From NCBI GenBank assembly GCA_020634155.1, contig JACKCI010000001.1, forward strand, positions 62,001-126,000: a DNA stretch of 64,000 nucleotides, read 5' to 3'. The notes below the pieces were generated by a model. It did not search any database, was not told the origin of the DNA, and saw nothing but the letters and a program-made list of their open reading frames with translations. Made by a program: the position numbers and the translations under genes. This DNA is from Anaerolineales bacterium (GTDB lineage Bacteria > Chloroflexota > Anaerolineae > Aggregatilineales > J027). Positions 25,682-35,066 of this stretch are shown here, piece after piece. Position 1 is the first letter of the stretch. Each line of letters opens with the position of its first letter.

Positions 25682-26902
25682 ATGGCAAACTTTGATTTGA
25701 TGCGACAATTGGCCCGCACAAAAGGCGGAAAGATTTTCTTACTCGTAATGGACGGCTTGGGTGGATTGCCCATGACCCCCAATGGTTTGACAGAACTTGA
25801 GACTGCCAAAACACCCAATATGGATCGGCTGGCGAAGGAAGGTAGTCTCGGTGCGACGATTCCCGTGCGGCGCGGCATTACTCCCGGTAGCGGCCCGGCT
25901 CACCTCGGCTTGTTTGGCTATGACCCTGTTGAGTACCAAATTGGACGGGGTATCCTCTCGGCACTGGGCGTCGGCCTTGATGTTAAAACAGGCGATGTGG
26001 CGGCGCGTGGTAATTTTTGCACAGTGGATGAAAACGGCATTGTCACCGACCGTCGGGCGGGACGGATTGCCACTGATAAGGCGATGGAGCGCGTTGAAAT
26101 TCTGCGCCAAATTCAAATCCCCGGTGTTGAAGTTGAGGTCGAGATTGAGAAAGAATATCGCTTTGTGGTTGTGATGCGTGGTGAGAGTCTCAGTCATCAC
26201 CTTGCAGATACCGACCCGCAAGTTGAAGGCAAAAAACCCTTCCCTGTAGCCCCCCTTCAGCAAGACCCCACTACAGCCCGCACCGTGCGCCTCTTTGAGC
26301 AGTGGGTAGATGAAGCTTTCAAGCGTCTACAAGGGCATGAGCCTGCTAACGGCGTGCTATTGCGCGGTTTTGCGACTGACCCCAACCTGCCAAAGTACAA
26401 CGATGTCTATAAACTGAACGCGGCGTGTGTGGCGGTCTATCCCATGTACAAAGGGGTCAGCCAACTGGTCGGGATGCAGATAATTGACACCCAAGGTCTA
26501 GAAACACCTGCTGAGGAGTTTGGCAAGGTTGCAGAAATCTGGAAAGACTTCGATTTCGTTTTTTGCCATATCAAGAAGACTGACAGTTATGCCGAAGATG
26601 GCAAGTTTGATGAAAAAGTCCATTTGATTGAGCAAGTCGATGCGGCCCTGCCAACCATTCTTGACCTCAAGCCCGATGTGGTGATGATTACGGGTGACCA
26701 CTCAACGCCTGCCAAGCTTAAATCGCATTCATGGCACCCTGTCCCGTTGTTGCTGTGGGCACCCGCGACCCACATGCCCGACCATGCCGAGGCTTTTGGA
26801 GAACGGGCTTGTTATAATGGGGCGCTGGGCCAGCTTCCGGCCTATGATGTCATGCAATTAGCCTTGGCCCATGCCCTGCGCTTGGATAAATTCGGCGCTT
26901 AG
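25682..26902 (+). CDS. apgM: 2,3-bisphosphoglycerate-independent phosphoglycerate mutase, archaeal type
   Basis: Interconverts 3- and 2-phosphoglycerate. Alkaline-phosphatase-superfamily features are present: the metal site in LLVMDGLGG, the nucleophile Ser in PGSGPAHLGLFGYDP and the metal site ITGDHSTP. I start at the ATG at 25682 (MANFDLMRQL), with GAGGAG 9 nt upstream, rather than the TTG at 25661; this gives 406 residues, typical for ApgM. It is divergent from yvcK and its 3' end overlaps the DUF1461 gene on the other strand by 4 nt. It supplies the step after pgk. Confidence 0.94.
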   Translation: MANFDLMRQLARTKGGKIFLLVMDGLGGLPMTPNGLTELETAKTPNMDRLAKEGSLGATIPVRRGITPGSGPAHLGLFGYDPVEYQIGRGILSALGVGLDVKTGDVAARGNFCTVDENGIVTDRRAGRIATDKAMERVEILRQIQIPGVEVEVEIEKEYRFVVVMRGESLSHHLADTDPQVEGKKPFPVAPLQQDPTTARTVRLFEQWVDEAFKRLQGHEPANGVLLRGFATDPNLPKYNDVYKLNAACVAVYPMYKGVSQLVGMQIIDTQGLETPAEEFGKVAEIWKDFDFVFCHIKKTDSYAEDGKFDEKVHLIEQVDAALPTILDLKPDVVMITGDHSTPAKLKSHSWHPVPLLLWAPATHMPDHAEAFGERACYNGALGQLPAYDVMQLALAHALRLDKFGA

Positions 26903-27630
26903 GGTTTCCAGAAGCGCGGGAGTGCGACACAGAAACCAACACCAAGCAGGGTTAAGACACCGATACTCACCGCCGCATCAAACCAGAATTGTTCAGGATA
27001 GAGGCGAATTAAAGTATCGGCACGGCTAAATTGCCATGTCCCGTCGGCGAAAAAGACTTCGTGAAAGCCCGTAAAGAAAAAGTCCCAATTGATGAGGACG
27101 AGCAAGAAAGCCACCGCCACCAGCCCCAAGGTCAATAGCCCGCCATAGCGCAGGCTCTTGGGGAGTAGGTGGCGGGTTGGTTTTTGGCGAGCTAAGAGGA
27201 TGCTGCCAGCCGCCAGCCCTGACGCCAAAATAAGCAAAATCTGGAACGCGGCAAGGGTCACAACCTGCACATCTTCCATGTGCTGTAACTCATCGGCATG
27301 GAAGGCGGGCTGACCATCAATCATCAAATCCCCCAAATAGCTGATGTCCTTATTGCTCACGATATAACGGATACCGTAGGGGCCATATTCGAGGCGGTCT
27401 TCGGTGGTAAAGCCAAAGACATCTTCAGGGAAGCCGGGGCGCTGGTATTCCAAGCGCATATATTGCTCAGTCATCACCAAGCGCACACTACCCAAAATCA
27501 GTACAAACGGCGTTGTAAGGATAATCAAGGCTTGAGCCAAGCGTTGCAACCAACGCGGAAAGGCCACTGGCTTGGTCGGGTCGTGTTCAGATTCGTCAAC
27601 AGGGGGTGCATCAGGCAAGTCGGGAATCAC
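26899..27630 (-). CDS. DUF1461 integral membrane protein (TIGR01906 family)
   Basis: A 243-residue protein with four hydrophobic segments. Typical family stretches are SVRLVMTEQYMRLEYQRPGF, HMEDVQVV and WDFFFTGFHEVFFADGTWQF followed by DTLIRLYPEQFWFDA. The family function is unknown. The GTG start overlaps the stop of the spermidine-synthase-like gene (GTGA), and it is the last gene of that operon. Confidence 0.85.
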   Translation of the reverse strand: MIPDLPDAPPVDESEHDPTKPVAFPRWLQRLAQALIILTTPFVLILGSVRLVMTEQYMRLEYQRPGFPEDVFGFTTEDRLEYGPYGIRYIVSNKDISYLGDLMIDGQPAFHADELQHMEDVQVVTLAAFQILLILASGLAAGSILLARQKPTRHLLPKSLRYGGLLTLGLVAVAFLLVLINWDFFFTGFHEVFFADGTWQFSRADTLIRLYPEQFWFDAAVSIGVLTLLGVGFCVALPRFWKP

Positions 27631-29201
27631 GGGGTATTCCTATTCAACAGATAATCAATCACCATACTATCAATAATTTGCTCAACTGGCGCATGGTCGT
27701 CCGTAAAAAGGGTTTTGGACGGGGTAACGGGCACCAGCGTTTGGGTGGCGGTCTCTAGGGCATCACCAAGGATGGGATAGGTTACACGGTCTAACAGCGC
27801 AAAGTTATCTGCCAGATTGGTTTCCACCGTCGGTTGACGGGTTGCCACCAAAATGGTGTTGAGAGAGTTGGGTACATCCATGGCATGTACGGTGGGAAAG
27901 ACGTGCAACATGGTGTTCGCCATGGCATCTACCAAGCGCCGATCCGATGGAGTACGCCCAACATTGATGACAACCACCCCATTATCCGTTAACTTATCCC
28001 GAATTTCCTCGAAAAACTCAACAGTGGTGAGGTGCCAAGGCACATACGGCACCCGATAGGCGTCAATGCCTACCACACTATAGCGCTTGTCGAGTTGGTT
28101 AAAGGCATAGCGTCCATCTTGAATAATCACATTGAGATTGGGCATGGTCATGCCGAGATATTTACGACTGGCTTCGATAATTTCGCCATCAATCTCAATG
28201 CCATCAATGGGGATGTCTCCATACACGGCAGTATATTGACGGGCGATGGTGCCACCAGCCAAGCCGATAATGGCAATATTCTGCACATCATCGGGGGTAT
28301 AGGGTGAGGCATTAAAGTATGGCCCTATCAAGAAATAGCCCCATGTGCGCTGAAAATAGACCTGCTCAGGGTGCCACTGGGAATGGTAGCCTTGGCCCTC
28401 GTTGAGCAGCAAGTAGCGCATCCCGTCACGCTCATCTTCCACAATTTGGATGAGGTTGTAGGCCGAGTCTTTTTCATAGAGCAGGCGCATGTGGTCAGGT
28501 GCCGGACGCATCGGGCCGTTGAGGATAATCGCGCTCAGTAAGCCGATGCTGAGAGGCATCAACAGCAAGCGAGCATCTAAGCGGCGGGTAGTCAGCAGAT
28601 AACCACCGAGCGCCACCCCAAATAACAGCCCCGCATAGAGCAAGAAGGTGCGGGTGGTACCAAGGGCCGGAATAGCAAAGAGAACTGGCGTAAAGGTACC
28701 GACAATACTGCCAAGGGTGCTAATCGCGTAGATATTGCCACTGACGGTACCTGCATCGTCGGCATCTTTAATGGCTAGGCGGATGGCAAAGGGTGAGACA
28801 CAACCGAGCAGCGTGACCGGAACCGAGAACAAAATCAGGATGCTGCCGAAGGAGCCAAGAGCTAACCCTGCCTCCATGCCGCTGAGGTTGTCCAAATCAT
28901 TCACAGCACTGGCGACGGCGGTTAGGATCGGGCGGGCAATGAGGGGAATCAGCCCACACAGGAAGGCCGCCCACAGCATGATTTTATAGAAGGTTGTGTA
29001 CTGCGGGGAGCGGTCAGCCCAGCGCCCACCAATGAAATAGCCCACCGTTAAATAAATCAGCATCAGGCCAATCACATTAGCCCACACGAGGTTACTGGTG
29101 CCGTAGATGTTGCCCAGTAAACGTGAGGCGGATAACTCAACAGCCAGTGAGGTCATGCCACTGGTAAAGACTGCAAGATAGAGGTAACGTCGGGACATCA
29201 T
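27627..29201 (-). CDS. Membrane-fused spermidine synthase-like protein
   Basis: A 524-residue protein with a hydrophobic N-terminal half (eight to nine segments, about 1-230) fused to a Rossmann methyltransferase-like domain. The latter shows AIIGLAGGTIARQYTAVYGD, IDGIEIDGEII and NVIIQDGRYAFNQL, as in spermidine synthases, whose polyamine-site Asp is here in VVGIDAYRVP. Whether it makes polyamines is uncertain; many such fusions lack the activity. It overlaps DUF58 and DUF1461 genes by 4 nt each. Confidence 0.75.
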   Translation of the reverse strand: MMSRRYLYLAVFTSGMTSLAVELSASRLLGNIYGTSNLVWANVIGLMLIYLTVGYFIGGRWADRSPQYTTFYKIMLWAAFLCGLIPLIARPILTAVASAVNDLDNLSGMEAGLALGSFGSILILFSVPVTLLGCVSPFAIRLAIKDADDAGTVSGNIYAISTLGSIVGTFTPVLFAIPALGTTRTFLLYAGLLFGVALGGYLLTTRRLDARLLLMPLSIGLLSAIILNGPMRPAPDHMRLLYEKDSAYNLIQIVEDERDGMRYLLLNEGQGYHSQWHPEQVYFQRTWGYFLIGPYFNASPYTPDDVQNIAIIGLAGGTIARQYTAVYGDIPIDGIEIDGEIIEASRKYLGMTMPNLNVIIQDGRYAFNQLDKRYSVVGIDAYRVPYVPWHLTTVEFFEEIRDKLTDNGVVVINVGRTPSDRRLVDAMANTMLHVFPTVHAMDVPNSLNTILVATRQPTVETNLADNFALLDRVTYPILGDALETATQTLVPVTPSKTLFTDDHAPVEQIIDSMVIDYLLNRNTP

Positions 29202-30442
29202 GTTTGTCGATAGCTCAAAACATCGGTTAAAGAATCGCCCTTGCGGATGGGGTAGACATGGATGCCTGCCCCTTCGACATGCTGGTGAATAAGGTCAAAA
29301 TTAATGTCACTACGCCCAAAACTAGTGGCATCGACCATTACCGCCACCACCATTAAACCACGTTGGACATGGGCATAGGCCTCAGCTATCCAACCTGTTT
29401 GGAGCGACGCTGTGACCACCACAAGAGTTGTACCGCGTGTCAGGTTATGACTTTCGAGGGCCAACATTTGCCGCAGGGTAATGTCTGTTTCACTTGTGGC
29501 GGTGGCAAGGGGTTCAAGAATATCAATCAGTTGGCGGGTGCCGCGGTCGGGTGCCACATATTCGCGGTGCGGCGTGTAGCTCAGAAAGCCCACCGTGCGG
29601 TTTTGGTCGAGGAAATACTGCGCGAGTGAGGCCGCCGCAACAATAGCATATTCCTCGGTGCTGGGTGGCAAACTCAGGCGGGGGTTGAGGATATAATCAT
29701 TCATGCCGCCTGTCTGCGAAATCAACGACTCACGTGAGAGGTCGAGGAAAATCCAGACATCGCCCAAGGGGTCAAGTTCAAATTCTTTGACCATCAGCTT
29801 ATTGCGGCGGGCTGAACTCTTCCAATGGATGCGACTCAGGCTATCACCGGGAGCATATTCGCGCACCCCAAAGGCATTCGGCGTGACTTCATAGGTGCGG
29901 CGGCGGATGGCTTGTCCACCGGATAAAGCGCCAGCGGGGGACACAAAATCGTAAATTGGCACCGTGATGGGATAGACCAAAATGCTGGAGGTGGCGCTGA
30001 TATGGCGCGGAAATTGATAGAAGCCAAAGGGGTCACCGCTAACAAGAGTCATGGGGCCGAGTTCAAATTGACCACGCCGTGTGCAGGGGGTATTGACCCG
30101 CCAGCGAAACTGATGCCGCCCACGCAAAAATGGCACAACGCGGCTCGTGCGGTGTTGGGGCAGAGTCGAATGGTCATGGACTTCTAGCCATAGTTTGAAG
30201 AGGAACGAGGTGTTGCGAACCTCGAAGGTCTCCTCGAAGCTTTGGCCGACTTGCAAGCGCCGTACATACGTCCAACGGTTGAGGCGCAACCAGTTGACGG
30301 CTGTCCATGAAAACACCAAAGACAAGAATAGTACCCCGCCCAAAGCATAAGCGAGATGCAAAAAGAACGCCTGCCCACCGATGAAGTTGGTAATCAAAGA
30401 CACAATCACGAGGGCATAGACGACATTCCGATGGCTGGTCAT
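29198..30442 (-). CDS. DUF58 protein, partner of MoxR
   Basis: A 414-residue protein with two N-terminal membrane segments and the DUF58 signature in GVREYAPGDSLSRIHWKSSA-RRNKLMVKEFE. The C-terminal part resembles a von Willebrand A fold (DVWIFLDLSRESL), although a full MIDAS motif is not obvious. DUF58 proteins accompany MoxR ATPases and are thought to help fold or insert metal into client proteins. It overlaps moxR by 1 nt (TGATG). Confidence 0.85.
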   Translation of the reverse strand: MTSHRNVVYALVIVSLITNFIGGQAFFLHLAYALGGVLFLSLVFSWTAVNWLRLNRWTYVRRLQVGQSFEETFEVRNTSFLFKLWLEVHDHSTLPQHRTSRVVPFLRGRHQFRWRVNTPCTRRGQFELGPMTLVSGDPFGFYQFPRHISATSSILVYPITVPIYDFVSPAGALSGGQAIRRRTYEVTPNAFGVREYAPGDSLSRIHWKSSARRNKLMVKEFELDPLGDVWIFLDLSRESLISQTGGMNDYILNPRLSLPPSTEEYAIVAAASLAQYFLDQNRTVGFLSYTPHREYVAPDRGTRQLIDILEPLATATSETDITLRQMLALESHNLTRGTTLVVVTASLQTGWIAEAYAHVQRGLMVVAVMVDATSFGRSDINFDLIHQHVEGAGIHVYPIRKGDSLTDVLSYRQT

Positions 30443-31410
30443 CAGTGTTGCGAGTACCTCTGTCCAACCGTCACACCCGGAATAGGCGTGGAATTCAAGA
30501 TATATTGAACGATGCTGCTGGTGGAGATGTCCTTGGTACGAGCGGTTGGTCCTAAGATGACACGGTGGGCCAGTGCTGGTTCTGCCAGTAACTTGACATC
30601 ATCCGGCACACAGTAATCACGCCCTAGAACAGCAGCATGGGCTTGCACCAGTCTGAACAAGGCCAAGGTACCCCGCGGGCTGGCTCCCAAATACACATCA
30701 GGATGGCGGCGGGTAGCTCCCACAACCTCCATGATGTAGGTCTTCATGTCGTAATTGAGATAGACCTCACGCGTAGCGCGTTGGGCTTGGAGGAGTTCTT
30801 CGCTGCTGACCACTTGGCGCAAGGTCGCTAAGGGGTGTTGGAGTTGTTGGGCGTCCAGCATCGCTATTTCCTCTTGGGGGGTGGGGTACCCTAGGCGAAT
30901 ACGGACAATGAAGCGGTCAAGTTGGGCTTCGGGTAGGGGAAAGGTACCCTCATACTCAATCGGATTTTGGGTTGCCAGCACCAAGAACGGCTCTTGCAGC
31001 GGGTAGGTAGTGCCATCGACTGTGACTTGGCGCTCTTCCATTGTTTCCAGCAGCGCCGATTGGGTCTTGGGGGTAGCACGATTAATTTCATCAGTCAGGA
31101 CAATTTGGGCCATGATGGGGCCGGGGCGGAACTCAAATTCATTGGTGCGCTGGTTGAAAATCGAGACGCCCGTCACATCCGAAGGCAGCATGTCCGGTGT
31201 AAATTGAATACGGCTAAAAGTAGCCCCCACCGAGCGAGCAAGGGCCTTGGCTAACATGGTTTTGCCCACACCCGGCACATCTTCCAGCAGCACATGGCCT
31301 TGGCAGAGCAGCCCTAGCACCACCATCCGAATCTCATTGCGTTTACCAATAATCACCCGCGCCACGTTGTCAATCAAGCGCTCGGCTACGGATTGCACAA
31401 TCGTTGTCAT
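30442..31410 (-). CDS. MoxR-family AAA+ ATPase
   Basis: AAA+ chaperone-like ATPase of 322 residues. Walker A is DVPGVGKT, Walker B IVLTDEINRATPK, sensor 1 lies in FLVLATQNPIEYEGTFPLPE and the arginine finger region in AQLDRFIVR. These are the MoxR/RavA subgroup marks. Downstream it is coupled to DUF58, the usual partner; a transglutaminase-domain gene often found with this pair is absent. It follows gatC by 10 bp. Confidence 0.92.
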   Translation of the reverse strand: MTTIVQSVAERLIDNVARVIIGKRNEIRMVVLGLLCQGHVLLEDVPGVGKTMLAKALARSVGATFSRIQFTPDMLPSDVTGVSIFNQRTNEFEFRPGPIMAQIVLTDEINRATPKTQSALLETMEERQVTVDGTTYPLQEPFLVLATQNPIEYEGTFPLPEAQLDRFIVRIRLGYPTPQEEIAMLDAQQLQHPLATLRQVVSSEELLQAQRATREVYLNYDMKTYIMEVVGATRRHPDVYLGASPRGTLALFRLVQAHAAVLGRDYCVPDDVKLLAEPALAHRVILGPTARTKDISTSSIVQYILNSTPIPGVTVGQRYSQH

Positions 31411-31420
31411 GTGGTGGCCT

Positions 31421-31708
31421 CTATTCTAGAATCGCTTTGACGCGAATCTGACCCGCTTCGGAGTCTGGGGCATTGCGGAGCAGGGTGGCACGGTCAAGGG
31501 TGGGTTGTACCACATCGTCTGCCATGACATTCTGTAAAGGTAAAACCGAGGCGGTTGGGGGAATAGCATCCGTATCCAGACTGTTCAATTCGAGCGCATA
31601 GTCTAAAATAGCCGATAGCTGCTCGGTATAGGCGTCAATTTCAGCGTCGGTTAAATGCAGCTTGGCGAGTTCGGCAATGTGTTGCACTTCGGCACGGCTC
31701 AAAGCCAT
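31421..31708 (-). CDS. gatC: Asp/Glu-tRNA amidotransferase subunit C
   Basis: Small subunit of GatCAB, which converts misacylated Asp-tRNA(Asn) and Glu-tRNA(Gln) to the correct amides. The 95-residue sequence begins LSRAEVQHIAELAKLHLTDA and contains the LNSLDTDAIPPT segment typical of GatC. gatA and gatB are not in the window. Its presence fits indirect amide tRNA synthesis and is relevant to the archaeal-type AspRS at 53991. Confidence 0.94.
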   Translation of the reverse strand: MALSRAEVQHIAELAKLHLTDAEIDAYTEQLSAILDYALELNSLDTDAIPPTASVLPLQNVMADDVVQPTLDRATLLRNAPDSEAGQIRVKAILE

Positions 31709-31739
31709 CGCGGGTTACTCCTTGGTTAAAATCGTTTGC

Positions 31740-31810
31740 ATTATAGCAGAACGACTGCCTACGAACACCCTACGGTTAGCCAGCCGTCCCTGAAAGAATG
31801 CTACTATAAT
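31740..31810. promoter_or_regulatory. Divergent promoters of gatC and the CAP gene
   Basis: On the minus strand TGC-TATAAT (31740-31748) is a perfect extended -10 for the gatC operon. On the plus strand TATAAT (31805-31810) precedes the CAP-domain gene by about 30 nt. Neither has a good -35. The two start regions lie about 65 bp apart. Confidence 0.5.
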
Positions 31811-31840
31811 TACAAATTCACGGGAGATTATTGGTAGGCG

Positions 31841-33358
31841 ATGACGACTCATCCCGATCAATTATTTCAACAGGCATATCAGCTTTCACAAGCGGGGCGG
31901 AATGCGGAAGCCCGTCAGCTACTCGAACAGCTACTTATCATTGCTCCGGAGCATGTGGAAGCGTGGGTACTCTTAGGTTACCTATCATCCCCAACCCAAG
32001 CCCGCTACTGTTTTGACCGTGCCTTGTATCTTAATCCCTATCATATTCAAGCCCAGCGGGGTTTGCTCAAGCTGGAGAGCCGTCAACAACATCGGTTGGT
32101 TGGGCTAATGGTCTTTGTCTTTCCGGTGGCGTTGGTTGCCATGGCGCTTTTCATGTTGTTGGGACTGCAACTGATTAATGAAACCGATGCAACTCCCACC
32201 TTTGAGCCGGTGGTCTTTGAGGCCACCACGACCCCAAGTGTCACCGCATCAGCAACTCTCACTGAAACAGCCGCCGCGATTGCAACCCTTAGCCCAACGC
32301 CATTTAGCACCATCGGCCCAACCCCACGCCAGTATTACCCACCAACCCCAACACTGGCACCAACATTGACTTTAGTGGCACTCGTACCCAGCGAGACGCC
32401 TACGCCTGAGCCGTCTTTAACTCTGACTCCATCAGGTACCCCTACCGAAACGCCAACACCAACCAGCACACCAACGGGCGATACTGAAACACCCACGCTT
32501 ACGGCAACTGCAACTAATGACCCCGATCAGCCGACCGCTACTCTGACGCTAACGGCAACCGCGACGCTATCACCAACGCCTACTGAAAGCCCAACGGTTA
32601 CGGAGACCCCAACCATAACCCCCACCGACGACCCATCTATCACACCCCCAACACCAACTGAAACCCTCACGCCAACGCTGACGTATACACCCAGTGACAC
32701 CCCTACTATGAGGTTGACCCCAACAGCGAGTCATACATCAACAGATGATGCTGGACGACCAACCCTCACTGAAACGCCAACGCCAACCGAGACCGCCACC
32801 GAAAGCCTGACACCTACTGCCACTGAGACAGCAACACTCACTCCGACTCCCTCTGAAACGCCGAGCGAGACCCCAACTGAGACCCCCAGCGAAACGCCAA
32901 CACCAACCGCCACCCTTGAGGATTACGTGATTTATCATGACACAACAGCATTGCTGCAACTCGTCAATGTAGCACGCTGCGATCAAGGCATCTCGCCAGT
33001 GACCATTAGTCCACTCTTGAATAGCTCGGCGACAACCCATAGTATTGACATGGCCTTGAATGATTTTGTTGGACAGACAGGTACGGATGGCAGCAGTCCG
33101 TTGGGCCGCATGAGCGCCGCAGGCTATGGCCCTATTCAAGCATGGGGTGAAGCGGTAGCTGGGGGGCCAACATCAGTCGCGGGCGTGTTCAGCCAATGGA
33201 TAGTCAGCGATGCAAAGACGCTCCTTGACCCCGATTTACGCGAAATTGGATTGGGGCATGTCTCCCGCGATGGAACCTTACAGGGCCATTTTTGGACTCT
33301 TGATATGGGGAGTCGTGGAACTACCCCTAATACTTGTGAAGATTTGGGGCTAGAATAA
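31841..33358 (+). CDS. Membrane-anchored CAP/SCP-domain protein with long Thr/Pro stalk
   Basis: A 505-residue protein in four parts: an N-terminal TPR-like region (about 1-80), one membrane segment (about 87-112), a stalk of about 240 residues made almost only of Thr, Pro, Ser, Glu and Ala (TPTPTETPT-type repeats), and a C-terminal CAP domain (about 365-505) with LLQLVNVARCDQGISPVTIS and WGEAVAGG. CAP domains are secreted, often of unknown activity. The stalk probably carries the domain through the cell wall and could be O-glycosylated. It lies 20 bp before murJ. Confidence 0.75.
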   Translation: MTTHPDQLFQQAYQLSQAGRNAEARQLLEQLLIIAPEHVEAWVLLGYLSSPTQARYCFDRALYLNPYHIQAQRGLLKLESRQQHRLVGLMVFVFPVALVAMALFMLLGLQLINETDATPTFEPVVFEATTTPSVTASATLTETAAAIATLSPTPFSTIGPTPRQYYPPTPTLAPTLTLVALVPSETPTPEPSLTLTPSGTPTETPTPTSTPTGDTETPTLTATATNDPDQPTATLTLTATATLSPTPTESPTVTETPTITPTDDPSITPPTPTETLTPTLTYTPSDTPTMRLTPTASHTSTDDAGRPTLTETPTPTETATESLTPTATETATLTPTPSETPSETPTETPSETPTPTATLEDYVIYHDTTALLQLVNVARCDQGISPVTISPLLNSSATTHSIDMALNDFVGQTGTDGSSPLGRMSAAGYGPIQAWGEAVAGGPTSVAGVFSQWIVSDAKTLLDPDLREIGLGHVSRDGTLQGHFWTLDMGSRGTTPNTCEDLGLE

Positions 33359-33378
33359 CGCCCAAAAGAGGAACCGTC

Positions 33379-34980
33379 TTGACAACGACAACTGAAACGC
33401 TGGCCTTGCCTGATGAGCAGATGCAGGCCAAGATGGGTGTTGCCCGTGCCAGTGGAATTATCGCACTTGGCAATATCACCAGCCGTGTATTGGGTCTCGT
33501 CCGCGAGATTATCTTGTCGCATCTGTTTGGGGCAGGGGCGGCAGTTGATGCCTTTAAAATCGCTATCATCGTGCCGCGCAGTATCTACGATTTGATGATT
33601 GGTGGGCATGTCAACTCGGCCCTTGTTCCGGTCATGAGCGATTATGCCAACCATGAAGACCGCCGCGACCTATGGGACTTACTCAATGCACTGCTGGGGA
33701 TTGTAACGGTCACACTATTGGCTTTGGTGATTGTCCTTGAACTATTGGCTCCCCAAATTGTCCTCCTTGTAGCAGGCAGCGACGCTCCCGATAAAACCCT
33801 CGACCAAGCCACTGATTTGCTGCGGATTACAGCCCCTGCGCTGCTATTTCTGAGCCTTTTTGCGGTGGTTTCGGGGATGCTCTATGCCCTCAAGCGCTTC
33901 ACATGGCCGGCCTTCGGGGCAAGTGTCTTTAATTTGATGATTGTGATAGTGACCATCGGGCTAGAGGAGCAAATTGGTATTACGGCTGCCGCCTTGGGGT
34001 GGCTAATCGGCGCGGTGGTGCAACTGTTCATTCAGTTGCCCGACCTGCGCGATGTGCGAATACGGCCTAAGCTACGCGGAGTTTGGACACACCCCGGCGT
34101 GCGGACGGTTGGGCTTTTATATGCGCCTGTCATGTTCTCCTTAGCGTTGGATGTCCTCATCAACCGCCCATTCAGCTACCACTTAGCGGCTGGGACAGGC
34201 ATCGGCAACGTCAGTTATATGGAGTGGGCCACCACCCTCATGCAATTCCCGCACGGGCTGGTTGCCACAGCGATTTCGATTGCGGTTTTGCCAACCCTCT
34301 CCCAGCAGATTACCCGTGATATGGAGGCCTATAAAAATACGCTAAGTTTCGGCTTGCGCTTGGCAACAGTCTTGATTGTACCCGCCACCATCGGCTTAAT
34401 GGTGCTGGCGACACCCGTGATTGCCTTGATTTTTGAGCATGGGGAGTTCATGGCTGATGATACAGCAGTCATGTCTCAAGTATTGCGGCTATATTTAGTC
34501 GGATTGCCCTTCGCTACCATCGACCTGCTGCTGGTCTTTGCTTTTTATGCCAAACAAGATACCGTCACCCCGGCGTTAATCGGGTTGGTTACCCTCATCG
34601 CTTATATGCTAACAGCGGTTTTGCTGTTGCCGAGCATGGGTTTTCTGAGCTTGATGGTCGCTGATTCGGTTAAACACATCTTGCATAGTAGCATCTCAGG
34701 GTGGCTACTATGGCGGCGCATTGGCGGCCTACATCGTCAAAACCTGCTTTCGACAGTTGCTAAAACGATACTCGCCTCGCTCATTATGGGGGTTTGTGCA
34801 GGGGCAACATTTATGGCCCTCGATGCACTGGTGACAGCTAATCTAGTGGGAGAGGTTATCCATGTTACAGGAGCAGGTCTTGTGGGTATGGCGGTCTTTG
34901 CGTTATTGGGTCATTGGCTGCGACTCCCTGAACTAGACTGGATGATACACTTTGTGCGCCAACGGTTGAATCGGGCATAA
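33379..34980 (+). CDS. murJ: Lipid II flippase MurJ
   Basis: MOP-superfamily membrane protein of 533 residues with about 14 hydrophobic segments. MurJ flips the peptidoglycan precursor lipid II. The family N-terminus is clear: SGIIALGNITSRVLGLVREI-ILSHLFGAGAAVDAFKIA, and PHGLVATAISIAVLPTLSQQ follows later. The start is TTG at 33379, with AGAGGA 6 nt upstream. It is probably co-transcribed with the CAP gene. It suggests a peptidoglycan-containing or derived wall. Confidence 0.9.
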   Translation: MTTTTETLALPDEQMQAKMGVARASGIIALGNITSRVLGLVREIILSHLFGAGAAVDAFKIAIIVPRSIYDLMIGGHVNSALVPVMSDYANHEDRRDLWDLLNALLGIVTVTLLALVIVLELLAPQIVLLVAGSDAPDKTLDQATDLLRITAPALLFLSLFAVVSGMLYALKRFTWPAFGASVFNLMIVIVTIGLEEQIGITAAALGWLIGAVVQLFIQLPDLRDVRIRPKLRGVWTHPGVRTVGLLYAPVMFSLALDVLINRPFSYHLAAGTGIGNVSYMEWATTLMQFPHGLVATAISIAVLPTLSQQITRDMEAYKNTLSFGLRLATVLIVPATIGLMVLATPVIALIFEHGEFMADDTAVMSQVLRLYLVGLPFATIDLLLVFAFYAKQDTVTPALIGLVTLIAYMLTAVLLLPSMGFLSLMVADSVKHILHSSISGWLLWRRIGGLHRQNLLSTVAKTILASLIMGVCAGATFMALDALVTANLVGEVIHVTGAGLVGMAVFALLGHWLRLPELDWMIHFVRQRLNRA

Positions 34981-35000
34981 GTGACGAAAATCACAATTTA

Positions 35001-35030
35001 TTGCTCTAATCATTTGGTTATGGTTACAAT
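35001..35030 (+). promoter_or_regulatory. Possible promoter of the HSD10-like gene
   Basis: TTGCTC (35001-35006) and TACAAT (35025-35030, 5/6) are 18 bp apart in the 86-bp gap after murJ. The -35 is weak. Confidence 0.35.
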
Positions 35031-35066
35031 CTGCCGCATGATTGGAAGCAAAAGGAGTAAAACGCT

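Noticed and set aside
32400..32920. Repetitive DNA that could suggest a CRISPR or tandem-repeat array
   Set aside because: The repeats are irregular, in frame and encode the Thr/Pro stalk of the CAP protein; there are no spacers or fixed repeat units.
33136..33654. Antisense frame across the CAP-murJ junction
   Set aside because: Both genes beneath it are well supported and the antisense product has no recognisable features.
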